DNA of 64,000 bases, taken from Betaproteobacteria bacterium LSUCC0117. GTDB taxonomy: Bacteria; Pseudomonadota; Gammaproteobacteria; Burkholderiales; Burkholderiaceae_C. This document shows, piece by piece, positions 43,110 to 51,868 of the stretch; within the stretch, counting starts at the first letter, position 1; each line of letters begins with the position of its first letter. Where the stretch lies: contig JAUJFZ010000008.1 of the NCBI GenBank assembly GCA_030441535.1, positions 1-64,000 of the forward strand, in the 5' to 3' direction. The notes under the pieces were generated by a model. It did not search any database and was not told the origin of the DNA. It was given only the letters and a program-made list of their open reading frames with translations. A program made the position numbers and the translations under genes.

Positions 43110-44516
43110 CTATTCTACGGACGCTGAGTCAGGCATCACCAAAATAGCGCGGAAGTCGTTCACGTTGGTATGCGTAGGTCCGGTGACCACCAGATCGCCT
43201 ATCGCGTTGAAAAATCCGAATCCATCATTTCGAGTCAGGCAATCAGACAGGCTGACCCCGGCCGCAGCGGCGCGTGTCAGCGTGCTGGGCGTCACCAAGG
43301 CGCCTGCATTGTGCTCAATACCGTCAATGCCGTCCGTATCAGCGGCAAGCCCCCAAATCCCAGCGTGGCCATTAAGTGCCTGCGCCAGCCCCATGCAAAA
43401 CTCAGCGGCCCGCCCACCGCGCCCCTTGGCAAGACCGCGCTCTGGCGGGTGCTTTTTGATGGTGACCGTGGTCTCGCCACCGCTCAAAATAACGCACGGC
43501 ACTTTGAACGCCGAAAAGTCGTGCGGCTTGGTGCGACCAACGCCGGTCGCAGCACCGGTTGCCAACGCGGCGTGGACACGACCCACTTCGCGCGACTCGC
43601 CCTCCAGGTCGTCCGACAAAATATAAGCGGGCAAGCCGGCCGCGTTGACCACGCTTGCGGCGGCCTGCAATGCATCGCGGGGGGTAGCGATGAGGTTCAC
43701 CTGATGGGTGGCCCAAACGGGATGATCCGGCTTGGGTGACTCCAAGCTGCCGTCCCGCAGCGCCGCCCAAACGGGAGCGGGTAGGTCGATATTGAGGCGC
43801 TCCAAAATAGCCACGGCATCGGCACAGGTCGTGCGATCGGGCACGGTCGGGCCGCTGGCGATCACACCCACATCGTCGCCCGGTACATCGCTGATGGCCA
43901 GCGTCACCAACTGAGCCGGCGCGCAGGCCAAACCCAAACGTCCCCCCTTGATTTGACTGAGGTGCTTACGCACGCAGTTCATGTCACCGATGCCCGCACC
44001 GCTGTCTAACAAGGCTTGATTCAAACGCTGCTTGTCTGCAAGCGTCAGTCCGGCCGCAGGTGCAGTCAGCAAGGCGGAGCCACCGCCCGACATCAAACAA
44101 ATCACCAAATCGCCCGCCTGCGCGGCTTGCGCAATGGCCAGCATGCGTTCAGCCGCCGCCAAGCCCGCTTCGGCTGGGACGGGGTGCGAGGCCTCAAGAA
44201 TGTCAATGCGGGGTGGCTGCCCGTCCAACGCCGTTGGGCGCGGTGGCGTGTGGCCATATCGGGTCACAACCGCGCCTGCTAAATGGGCATCAGCCGGCCA
44301 CAGTTGCTCTAAAGCTTGGGCCATGGCGCCCGCCGCTTTGCCCGCACCGATCACCCACGTTCGACCGCCCTGCGGCACAGGCGGTAGCATGGCGCGCATG
44401 TTTTCTAGCGGCAAGGCACGCCGCACGGCCACATCGAACAGGTGCCGCAAAAAAGCCTCAGGGTCAGTGGGTAACGGTGGTGAGGCGGACGTCGACGAGG
44501 GCGTGTGGGTGCGCAT
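43110..44516 (-). CDS. ttuD: Glycerate 2-kinase (MOFRL family, TtuD-like)
   Basis: A 468-residue enzyme with the N-terminal DUF4147 fold (GAGKAAGAMAQALEQLWP; SGGGSALLTAP) and C-terminal MOFRL domain (GRGGRAAEFCMGLAQALNGH then LAADTDGIDG). This class makes 2-phosphoglycerate from glycerate; older records call it hydroxypyruvate reductase. Glycerate could come from glyoxylate formed when ureides are broken down, which would link it to the purine genes around it. The ATG at 44516 gives a short Ser/Thr/Pro-rich leader before the domain. Confidence 0.88.
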   Translation of the reverse strand: MRTHTPSSTSASPPLPTDPEAFLRHLFDVAVRRALPLENMRAMLPPVPQGGRTWVIGAGKAAGAMAQALEQLWPADAHLAGAVVTRYGHTPPRPTALDGQPPRIDILEASHPVPAEAGLAAAERMLAIAQAAQAGDLVICLMSGGGSALLTAPAAGLTLADKQRLNQALLDSGAGIGDMNCVRKHLSQIKGGRLGLACAPAQLVTLAISDVPGDDVGVIASGPTVPDRTTCADAVAILERLNIDLPAPVWAALRDGSLESPKPDHPVWATHQVNLIATPRDALQAAASVVNAAGLPAYILSDDLEGESREVGRVHAALATGAATGVGRTKPHDFSAFKVPCVILSGGETTVTIKKHPPERGLAKGRGGRAAEFCMGLAQALNGHAGIWGLAADTDGIDGIEHNAGALVTPSTLTRAAAAGVSLSDCLTRNDGFGFFNAIGDLVVTGPTHTNVNDFRAILVMPDSASVE

Positions 44517-44548
44517 GGCTTTGGGGTGATGGCTCGTTGAGGGCGATG

Positions 44549-45493
44549 TTAGTCCGACTGATGCTTGGCCTTGCGGGCCTGCTTCTTGGCCTGCTTGGTA
44601 GCCGCTTTTTTGAGCGCGCGTTCGGCGTCTAATTGGACGCCCGCTGCCAGCCAAGTTTGGAATTGTTCGGGCGTCTCCAAACTGATCCGACCCAACGCCA
44701 GTGACCGAAAGTCGTAGATCACAATTTCCGCGGCCTTTGTCAGGTTGAGTCTGCCGCCGCTTTGGATGGCACCGCGGTAGCGGGCAATGGCGTCCAGGAC
44801 CGTCTCGTCGGTCTCGCCGCTCAGGTCGTCGATCTTGTAGCGCGCTTGCAAAGCAGTGGGGTAGTGCGCCATCAGGTAGTTGATGAGTTCCAGGGCCACC
44901 GTTTCATCGTCAAAGGCAGCGACGCCAATCGCGCCACTCGCTGCCAGGTTGTAACCGCTCTCTGCCACGATGATACGAGGCCACAACACACCCGGCGTGT
45001 CGTACAGATAGAAATCAGGCGCCAAGGTCACGCGTTGCTCTTGCTTGGTGACGCCCGCCTCATCACCGGTTTTCACAGCCCGCTTGCCTTTGAGACTGTT
45101 GATGAGTGTGGACTTACCTACGTTCGGAATACCGCAAATTAAGACCCGCATGGGCTTATCGACGCCCCCGCGGTTAGGCGCCAACTGCTGACACGCTTCA
45201 ATGATCATTTTGGCGGGTGCGGGGGTGCTGGCATCAATGGCAATCGCTCTAACCCCCGGCATGTCGTTGTAGTGTGCCAACCAGGCCGTCGTCCGATCAG
45301 GATCCGCCATGTCCTGTTTGCTGAGCACTTTGAGAGCAGGCTTACCTGCAACTAGCGTCGCCAGCATCGGGTTGGCGCTTGATCCGGGCAAGCGCGCGTC
45401 GAGCATTTCGATCACTACATCGATGCCTTTGATGCGCTCCTCGATCGCCTTGCGCGTCAGGTGCATGTGTCCGGGAAACCATTGAATAGCCAT
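44549..45493 (-). CDS. ylqF: Ribosome biogenesis GTPase YlqF/RbgA
   Basis: A 314-residue circularly permuted GTPase that helps the late assembly of the 50S subunit. It begins AIQWFPGHMHLTRKAIEERI; G4 (LSKQDMAD) precedes G1 (GIPNVGKSTLIN), and G3 is DTPGVLWP. The C-terminal RNA-contact domain ends in a Lys/Ala-rich tail (KKAATKQAKKQARKAKHQ). Normal length for the family. It overlaps no neighbour and has no visible link to the purine genes beside it. Confidence 0.93.
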   Translation of the reverse strand: MAIQWFPGHMHLTRKAIEERIKGIDVVIEMLDARLPGSSANPMLATLVAGKPALKVLSKQDMADPDRTTAWLAHYNDMPGVRAIAIDASTPAPAKMIIEACQQLAPNRGGVDKPMRVLICGIPNVGKSTLINSLKGKRAVKTGDEAGVTKQEQRVTLAPDFYLYDTPGVLWPRIIVAESGYNLAASGAIGVAAFDDETVALELINYLMAHYPTALQARYKIDDLSGETDETVLDAIARYRGAIQSGGRLNLTKAAEIVIYDFRSLALGRISLETPEQFQTWLAAGVQLDAERALKKAATKQAKKQARKAKHQSD

Positions 45494-45594
45494 CTGACCG
45501 CAAAAGGCCTTTTAAAAACGTAATAAAATCAATATTTGATCAGGGTATCGCCCGACCTCCTAAACAATCACTGACTATACAAGGCGTTTAACCC

Positions 45595-46140
45595 ATGTAT
45601 TTGCGCCAATATACGCTCATCGCAATTGCAAGCGCGGTCGTTTACTTTTTACTGTTCCAACTGAACTTCACCGTTTTCAGTGCGCTGGAAAGCTCGTTTG
45701 GTGTCAACTGGATATTTATCCCCAGCGGTATTCGACTGGCCGCAATCTTGCTGGGGGGGTTCGCGGGTGCCGTGGGCATTGTAGTGGGGTCCCTCGTCAT
45801 CGTGATGACGACTTATGACACACCACTGAGCGTATTTGCGCTGGGCACCGCCCTCATCTCTGGTTTCTCTCCTTTGTTGGCCCGACGCATTGCTACCGAC
45901 TTATTGAGGCTCGACACCGAATTGGTCAACCTGAAGGCTGTTGGGCTGCTGAAAATCGCCCTCCTGTTTTCCATCATCAGCGCCAGCGCGCACCAGCTGT
46001 GGTTTCACGCTTTTGAGCGCAACGACAACTTTCTACGTGAACTGTTTATCATGGGGTTTGGCGACTTTGTTGGCACGGTCATCGTGCTGCTCGCACTGGA
46101 AGGTGTCGTGCGCGTGATGGGCAAAAAGACGGTTGACTGA
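45595..46140 (+). CDS. Small multi-spanning membrane protein, MASE1-like
   Basis: A 181-residue protein with about five hydrophobic helices (IAIASAVVYFLLFQLNF; FIPSGIRLAAILLGGFAGAV; IMGFGDFVGTVIVLLALEGV). The string FIPSGIRLAAILLGG resembles the MASE1-type sensory membrane domain, here without any attached signalling domain. Similar short proteins occur in other Burkholderiales. Convergent with the deaminase gene, leaving only three bases between stops. Function unknown. Confidence 0.65.
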   Translation: MYLRQYTLIAIASAVVYFLLFQLNFTVFSALESSFGVNWIFIPSGIRLAAILLGGFAGAVGIVVGSLVIVMTTYDTPLSVFALGTALISGFSPLLARRIATDLLRLDTELVNLKAVGLLKIALLFSIISASAHQLWFHAFERNDNFLRELFIMGFGDFVGTVIVLLALEGVVRVMGKKTVD

Positions 46141-46143
46141 GCG

Positions 46144-47565
46144 TTAGGCGCCTGCTGAGCGAACCAGTTGTACCGCCAATCGGTTGTGTTGCTCCACCAG
46201 GACCGGTAGATCAACCGTTGTGAGGTGGCCTGTGTCAACCACCACGTGGCCATTCACCACCACATGGTTGGCCTGTGCGCTGGCGCAGAGCAGCAATGCG
46301 CCGACCGGGTCGTGTACGGCACCGCCCGCGAAGCCCAAGCTATCCATCTTGAACAGCGCCAAGTCAGCGCAATAGCCTGGCGTAATTTGCCCAATATCCC
46401 GCGCACGACCCAAAACCGTCGCACTGCCACGGGTGCCCAACCGGAGCGCGTCGCGCGGAGTCATTTCGGCAGGACCGAGGTCACAGCCCAAAAAGGTTCG
46501 GCCATCTCGAATCTCGGGTGCCTGCATCGCTCGCCCGACACGGGCCAGTAACATGGCCTGCCGGGCTTCATTGAGCAGGTGGGCGGCATCATTGCTGGCG
46601 CTGCCATCCACACCCAGACCCACCGGAACGCCGGCATCAACCATCTTGCGAATGGGCGCGATGCCAGAAGCCAAACGCATGTTGCTACAGGGGCAGTGCG
46701 CGACACCAGTGCGCGTCGCGGCGAAGAGCGAGATACCCTCATCATCCAGTTTGACGCAATGCGCGTGCCATACGTCCTCACCGACCCACCCCAAATCAGC
46801 GGCGTATCGCGTTGGCGTGCAATTGAAGTGGGCCTGGCTGTACGCTAAGTCATGGTCGTTCTCGGCCAGATGCGTGTGCAAGCGCACCCCATAGCTGCGG
46901 GCCAACTCCGCCGAAACACGCATGAGGTCTTGGCTAACTGAAAATGGCGAACAAGGCGCCACCGAGACATTGAGCATGGCGCCAAACGAATCGTCATGGT
47001 AGGTCTCGATGAGGCGCTGGGTGTCCTTGAGGATGACATCTTCTTTTTCCACCACGTGATCGGGCGGCAAGCCGCCCTGGCTTTCACCCACACTCATGCT
47101 GCCGCGGGTGGCGACAAAGCGCATACCGATGGCACGCGCGCCATCAATGCTGTCATCCAAGCGAACCCCGTTGGGGTAGATGTACAAATGGTCACTGGTT
47201 GTGGTGCAGCCACTCAACAACAACTCAGCCATCGCCACCTGTGTGGACACCCTTACCATCTCGGGCGTCAAGCCCGCCCAAATGGGGTAGAGCCCTTTCA
47301 GCCATGCGAACAGCTCGGCGTTCTGGCTCACTGGCACGGCTTTGGTCAGGCTCTGCACCATGTGGTGGTGCGTGTTGATCAGCCCCGGGATGACCACGTG
47401 CCCACGGGCATCGATGACACGGTCAGCGGTATCGGGCAGGCTGTCTGACGATCCCACCGCCTCGATCACATGATCTCGAATGAAGATGCTGGCGTCCGTT
47501 AACTCTTGCTGAGCGTCATTCATCGTCGCAACGACCTGTGCCCGTTTAATGAGTAGCGTCGCCAT
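46144..47565 (-). CDS. 8-oxoguanine deaminase-like amidohydrolase
   Basis: A 473-residue metal-dependent hydrolase of the AtzB/TrzA/guanine deaminase branch. Metal ligands: HHH in INTHHHMVQSLTKA, His in LHTHLAENDHD, His in DVWHAHCVKLDD and Asp in GVDGSASND. This sequence type is usually annotated as 8-oxoguanine deaminase, giving urate and ammonia; guanine or other aminopurines are alternatives. The product would feed the urate hydroxylase encoded 29 bases upstream on the same strand, which supports the role. Cytosolic. Confidence 0.82.
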   Translation of the reverse strand: MATLLIKRAQVVATMNDAQQELTDASIFIRDHVIEAVGSSDSLPDTADRVIDARGHVVIPGLINTHHHMVQSLTKAVPVSQNAELFAWLKGLYPIWAGLTPEMVRVSTQVAMAELLLSGCTTTSDHLYIYPNGVRLDDSIDGARAIGMRFVATRGSMSVGESQGGLPPDHVVEKEDVILKDTQRLIETYHDDSFGAMLNVSVAPCSPFSVSQDLMRVSAELARSYGVRLHTHLAENDHDLAYSQAHFNCTPTRYAADLGWVGEDVWHAHCVKLDDEGISLFAATRTGVAHCPCSNMRLASGIAPIRKMVDAGVPVGLGVDGSASNDAAHLLNEARQAMLLARVGRAMQAPEIRDGRTFLGCDLGPAEMTPRDALRLGTRGSATVLGRARDIGQITPGYCADLALFKMDSLGFAGGAVHDPVGALLLCASAQANHVVVNGHVVVDTGHLTTVDLPVLVEQHNRLAVQLVRSAGA

Positions 47566-47594
47566 TGTTCGCCCTGCCTTGTTGATCTGTTTGT

Positions 47595-48797
47595 TTATCG
47601 AAGCTCAAACCAGCGCGCGATCAACGCACGCTCCTCATCCGTTATACCCGTTGCATTATTCATTGGCATGGCCTTGGTCACCACCACCTGTTGGTAGATG
47701 GCTTGCGCGTGGCGGTTGATCCACTCTTCACTGTCTAGGCGAACACCCTTCATCTGCATGCCCTCGCCATGGCACATGACGCAGCGCGCCGTCATCACCT
47801 GCTTCACGTCGGCGACCGCAACAGGGGTCGCAACGGGTGGGGTAGCCGCCGAGTTATTTGCGACGGGTACGGGTGGACGCATCACAACGATCAGGGCGAC
47901 AATGACCGCAACGCCCAACCACGCATAGGGCGCAGGATTGCCATTGCGACCCAGCTTATAACCGTGGCGCATCACAAAGAACTGGCGGATCAGGGCACCG
48001 GCCGCCATCATTGCCACCAAGACCAACCAGTTATAGGGCCCGGTGTACGTGAAGCTGTAGTGGTTGCTGAGCATGGCAAACAGCACCGGCAATGTGAAAT
48101 AGGTGTTGTGAACGCTGCGTTGCTTACCGCGTTTGCCATGGATGGGGTCTACCGGCTCGCCAGCGCCCATCGCCTTCACCATTTTGCGCTGCCCTGGAAT
48201 GATCCAGAAAAACACATTGGCACTCATGGCTGTGCCAATCATGGCACCGACCAGCAAAAACGCCGCGCGACCGGCAAACACGTGGGTCGCCAACCATGAG
48301 GCGCCGACCACCACCAGAAACACCAGTAAGCCGACCCACTTGTCGCCCCCTTCGCGCGCACCGATGGTGCGGCACAAGACGTCGTAAATCAGCCAAAAGC
48401 CCACCAAGAATGCGAGCGCTACCGCCACAGCCTCGCCCTGTGTCCAGGCAATCAATTGGGGATCGACCATGTAGGTCTGGGCTTGCCACAGGTAAGAAAC
48501 CGAGAACAGTGCAAAGCCGGTGAGCCATGTGGTGTAGCTCTCCCAGTAGAACCAGTGCAGGTGGGTATGAATCTTCTTCGGCGCCACCATGTACTTTTGC
48601 GGGTTGTAAAAACCGCCGCCATGGACCGCCCACATCGCCCCGCCCACCCCTTTTTCGAGCAGGTCAGGTGACTCGGGTTTGATCAGGTTGTTGTCTAAGA
48701 ATACAAAATAAAAGGACGATCCCACCCAGGCAATCGCGGTGATGACGTGTAGCCAACGCAGTAACAGGTTGGCCCAATCCAGTAAATACATCTCCAT
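47595..48797 (-). CDS. puuD: Membrane urate hydroxylase PuuD
   Basis: A 400-residue protein. Residues 1 to about 300 form an eight-helix membrane domain (LLDWANLLLRWLHVITAIAW, then GSSFYFVFLDNNL; many His residues, as in HTHLHWFYWESYTTW). The last 80 residues carry a cytochrome c domain with one haem motif, CVMCH. PuuD oxidises urate to 5-hydroxyisourate and passes electrons to the respiratory chain. It is the first gene before the deaminase. The promoter gap upstream contains two palindromes. The next steps of ureide breakdown are not encoded in the window. Confidence 0.93.
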   Translation of the reverse strand: MEMYLLDWANLLLRWLHVITAIAWVGSSFYFVFLDNNLIKPESPDLLEKGVGGAMWAVHGGGFYNPQKYMVAPKKIHTHLHWFYWESYTTWLTGFALFSVSYLWQAQTYMVDPQLIAWTQGEAVAVALAFLVGFWLIYDVLCRTIGAREGGDKWVGLLVFLVVVGASWLATHVFAGRAAFLLVGAMIGTAMSANVFFWIIPGQRKMVKAMGAGEPVDPIHGKRGKQRSVHNTYFTLPVLFAMLSNHYSFTYTGPYNWLVLVAMMAAGALIRQFFVMRHGYKLGRNGNPAPYAWLGVAVIVALIVVMRPPVPVANNSAATPPVATPVAVADVKQVMTARCVMCHGEGMQMKGVRLDSEEWINRHAQAIYQQVVVTKAMPMNNATGITDEERALIARWFELR

Positions 48798-48908
48798 GCT
48801 TGTTCTCGCTTACTCGAAACGGTGCGTCAGCGGGCGCCGCTACACCTGTGTTTGGATCTACCACTGCGGGCGCTGTAGACCACTTCGAGATCGCGAACTG
48901 TTGCACGA

Positions 48909-48923
48909 TCCGATTTAATCGGA
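48909..48923. promoter_or_regulatory. Palindrome upstream of puuD
   Basis: tccgatt-t-aatcgga, two perfect 7-base arms around one base, 112 bases before the puuD start. It is a good size for a dimeric regulator. The regulator is unknown. Confidence 0.45.
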
Positions 48924-48958
48924 CTCCGTGCGCCATGCACCGCGGCGATCGCAATAAA

Positions 48959-48968
48959 TTGTATACAG
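48959..48968. promoter_or_regulatory. GntR-type operator candidate upstream of puuD
   Basis: The string ttgtatacag contains a perfect tgtataca palindrome, the core seen in many operators of the FadR branch of GntR regulators. Such regulators often control purine catabolism genes. It lies about 160 bases before puuD. Confidence 0.4.
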
Positions 48969-49033
48969 ATTGTTAGGATTGCACCAGATGGTCAGATCTC
49001 GCAACGGTGCACCACCGTGCCCTTCACCGCCAC

Positions 49034-49708
49034 CTATCCGCGTCTAGCCTCGATGATATGTCCCCAAATATTCAAATGCGAATACGGAAAAGGGAAACGC
49101 TCGAAGCGCACGTCAGTGAATCCAGCGTCTACCAGAAGGTCATTTATCTCTTCTTTGGAGTAGGCCCTTGCTTTCCACCATTTTTCAATAAGCCAGTGCA
49201 TCAAGACATTTTTTCTTGTGATGAACAGAATAAAGATCCCGTCATCCGATAGTGATTCGCGTAGGTTCTCGAATGCGATCGGAAGACTTTCCTTGGGCAC
49301 ATATTCCAACATCGCTGACGACATCACCATATCGAACCCATGCCACCCCTCAGCCCTGCCCCACGCGGGATCAGTAACATCGGCTTTAATCAGTGTGAGG
49401 TCTAATTTTTTCTGACTACCCGCCCATTTATAAAAATCGTCGCGCATTTTTTGGGTGAGGTCAAAAGCAAAGAACTGACGCGCAACATCGGGATCGACCG
49501 CATGGATGCCTCTCACCAAGGTACCCGACCCACAACCCGCATCAAGGACACGGGTAACCTGTGGGGCCCGATAGTGTGGGTGGTCACGAAAGAACGCCTG
49601 AAGCCCCGCGCCATACCTGAAGAACCGGATGAAAAGCCAGCGATAAAACTTGGCGCGTTTTGTGTAAAGCTGCTCGACAAACAAAGCGTCTGAGTTTCGA
49701 GGTGTCAT
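49034..49708 (-). CDS. SAM-dependent methyltransferase
   Basis: A 224-residue class I methyltransferase. Motif I is VTRVLDAGCGSGTLVRGI; the acidic motif II lies near FFAFDLTQ, and post-I motifs include FDMVMSSAMLEYVPKE. The C-terminal half has a hydrophobic, Trp-rich part (LMHWLIEKWWKARAYSKEEI) typical of small-molecule or lipid methyltransferases. The ATG at 49708 overlaps the upstream methyltransferase stop (ATGA). The two enzymes are probably produced together. Substrate unknown. Confidence 0.82.
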   Translation of the reverse strand: MTPRNSDALFVEQLYTKRAKFYRWLFIRFFRYGAGLQAFFRDHPHYRAPQVTRVLDAGCGSGTLVRGIHAVDPDVARQFFAFDLTQKMRDDFYKWAGSQKKLDLTLIKADVTDPAWGRAEGWHGFDMVMSSAMLEYVPKESLPIAFENLRESLSDDGIFILFITRKNVLMHWLIEKWWKARAYSKEEINDLLVDAGFTDVRFERFPFPYSHLNIWGHIIEARRG

Positions 49709-50355
49709 GGAACCCTTGCCGTCAGTCGCTTGTAGATGCCACCCGCCCAGATATCGTGAGCGGAAGTGATTTTTAGCCCACTGGCTTCGACGTTCTCTAT
49801 GGTCTGACGGTTGATGTGCACACCCATTAAACACGCGGTGACTGGGTTCAGAAAATCCATTATTTTTCCGACAGTTTCGTGCGGCGACCGCATGTGCTCC
49901 AAAAGGTAGACCGTACCGCCTGGTTTGACCACGCGCCGCAACTCAGACAAACCTTTCACGGGGTCAGGAACGGAACAAAAGACGAAGGTTGCGACGGCAG
50001 CGTCGAAGCTATCGTTGGGAAACTCCAGGTGCTGTACATCGCCGAGTTGCAGCGATACCGTTGAGTCGTGCTTGCGCGCGCGCCTCGCAGCCAGGCGCAA
50101 CATGCCTGGCGTCAGGTCAATACCGGTGACTTCATGGTCAAGCCCAAAGTAAGGAATGTTCTTTCCGGTTCCGATGCCAGCTTCTAAAACCCTCTTGCCC
50201 TCTAACGATTGCCAAAGATCAGCACGCCAGGCACGGTATTTCAGTTCAAACGCCGCATCGAGGCCGTCGTATATCCAAGAAAGTCGTTGGTATCTGCGTC
50301 TCGTCTGATCTGTCTCAGCCTGTTGGGCTGAAACGCTATCGCCTCGGTGTTTCAT
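49705..50355 (-). CDS. SAM-dependent methyltransferase, UbiE-like
   Basis: A 216-residue class I methyltransferase: motif I VLEAGIGTGKNIPYFGLDHE, then VTGIDLTPGMLRLAARRA, post-I FPNDSFDAAVATFVFCSVPD and LRRVVKPGGTVYLLEHM. It resembles the UbiE/COQ5 and phospholipid N-methyltransferase groups. The true ubiquinone UbiE is usually elsewhere, so a lipid or quinone-like substrate is only a possibility. First gene of the two-methyltransferase unit. Confidence 0.82.
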   Translation of the reverse strand: MKHRGDSVSAQQAETDQTRRRYQRLSWIYDGLDAAFELKYRAWRADLWQSLEGKRVLEAGIGTGKNIPYFGLDHEVTGIDLTPGMLRLAARRARKHDSTVSLQLGDVQHLEFPNDSFDAAVATFVFCSVPDPVKGLSELRRVVKPGGTVYLLEHMRSPHETVGKIMDFLNPVTACLMGVHINRQTIENVEASGLKITSAHDIWAGGIYKRLTARVP

Positions 50356-50470
50356 GACTTCGAAATTCTTCCAAGTTGGCGATGTGATGTCGGTCGCAAA
50401 GATTCAGCTTAACCGATGCGGATAAGTGCGCGGTGCAGTTGAATCGCACCCGAATCGTCTGTCGAACGAA

Positions 50471-51730
50471 CTAAAGGACGCTTATCGCATTCGCAATGTG
50501 CGCTACCAGCGCGTGGGCCAGCGCCTGCTTAGGGGCTTCAGGTAGGGCCTGCGTGCCGTCCGCAGTGACCAGCAAAAGGGCGTTGTGGTCTCGCCCAAAG
50601 GTATCGGGGCCAATATTGCCAACCAGTAAGGGCACGCCTTTTTTCGCCCGCTTGGCTTGGGCATTTGCCAGTAGGTCATGGCTTTCGGCTGCAAAACCGA
50701 CACAGTACAAAGCGCCGCTTTGCGCTCGGTCACTTTGGGCGACTGTGGCCAAAATATCGACGGTCTCTTTGAAGGCAAGCGCCGGTGGTGCGCCAGTGCC
50801 ATCCTTTTTCATTTTTTGCGTCGCGGGGTGGGCTGCTGTCCAATCGGCTACCGCTGCGCAAGCCACGAATACATCCGCCTGTGGCACCGCCAACTGCACG
50901 GCACCCAGCATGTCGTGCGCACTTTCCACATCCACGCGCGTAACACCGTCTGGGGTTGGTAAGCCCACCGGGCCAGCAATCAATGTGACCTCTGCACCGG
51001 CCATTTGAGCCGCCTGAGCGATGGCGAACCCCATCTTGCCACTGGATCGATTGGTCAGACCGCGCACCGGGTCAATGGCCTCAAACGTCGGGCCTGCGGT
51101 GACCACCACGCGCCGCCCAGCCAGCAATTTCGGATGAAAAAACGAATCGAGTGCGCGCAGCAATTCTTCGGGCTCCAGCATCCGCCCATCGCCGACCTCC
51201 CCACAGGCCTGAAACCCTGCCCCCACACCCAAAACATGCGCTCCGTCAGCGGCAAGTTGGGCCACGTTACGCTGGGTAGCGGGGTGAATCCACATCTCAC
51301 GGTTCATGGCGGGCGCCAGTATCAGCGGCACCTGCTCAATGGGGCGCGCCAAACACATCAGGCTTAACAGTTCATCGGCGCGGCCATGCAGCAACTTGGC
51401 CATGAAGTCAGCGCTGGCAGGCGCCACCAAAATGGCATCGGCCTCACGACTCAGGTTGATGTGCGCCATGTTGTTGTCGACACCAGCGGCGGTGCGGTCA
51501 TCCCATTGGCTCATGAATATCGTTCGCCCGCTCAAGGCCTGCATCGTCACCGGTGTGATGAATTGCGCGGCGGCAGGCGTCATCACCACTTGAACCGTGG
51601 CACCTGCCTTGATCAAGGCGCGACACAACTCGGCCGCCTTATAACAGGCAATGCCACCACTCAATCCCAAGACGATGTGCCGCCCCTCGATGCCGTGCTT
51701 CGACACAGGCGAACTGATTTTTTCGGTCAT
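50471..51730 (-). CDS. coaBC: Bifunctional CoaBC (phosphopantothenoylcysteine synthesis)
   Basis: A 419-residue enzyme in coenzyme A synthesis. Residues about 15-200 are the FMN-dependent CoaC decarboxylase (VLGLSGGIACYKAAELCRAL; His in NNMAHINLSREAD; PAMNREMW; the substrate-clamp Cys in GFQACGEVG). Residues about 215-419 are the CoaB ligase (VVVTAGPTFEAIDPVRGLTN, SSGKMG; ACAAVADW; FKETVDIL). Together they turn phosphopantothenate and cysteine into phosphopantetheine. Divergent from pyrG with 138 bases between. Confidence 0.96.
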   Translation of the reverse strand: MTEKISSPVSKHGIEGRHIVLGLSGGIACYKAAELCRALIKAGATVQVVMTPAAAQFITPVTMQALSGRTIFMSQWDDRTAAGVDNNMAHINLSREADAILVAPASADFMAKLLHGRADELLSLMCLARPIEQVPLILAPAMNREMWIHPATQRNVAQLAADGAHVLGVGAGFQACGEVGDGRMLEPEELLRALDSFFHPKLLAGRRVVVTAGPTFEAIDPVRGLTNRSSGKMGFAIAQAAQMAGAEVTLIAGPVGLPTPDGVTRVDVESAHDMLGAVQLAVPQADVFVACAAVADWTAAHPATQKMKKDGTGAPPALAFKETVDILATVAQSDRAQSGALYCVGFAAESHDLLANAQAKRAKKGVPLLVGNIGPDTFGRDHNALLLVTADGTQALPEAPKQALAHALVAHIANAISVL

Positions 51731-51868
51731 GGTCGTAATTTAGCTGACAAATGGGGGTTTCGCACAACTGCGTGCCGTCAGAAACACGCTCGCCATCCAA
51801 ACCCCCATCGACTCCCCTCTATAATTGGAATTTCCACCAGCCGCGAGTGCCACGCACTCGCTCCTGAC

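Larger units (their letters stand above)
48798..49033. other. Promoter region of puuD
   Basis: A 236-base gap with no gene. It separates puuD from the end of a methyltransferase gene on the same strand and holds the two palindromes described separately. No other RNA or repeat was seen. Confidence 0.5.

Noticed and set aside
51386..51868. Extension of pyrG upstream of 51869
   Set aside because: The added 161 residues lie opposite coaBC and do not belong to CTP synthase, which begins MTKFVFVTGG.
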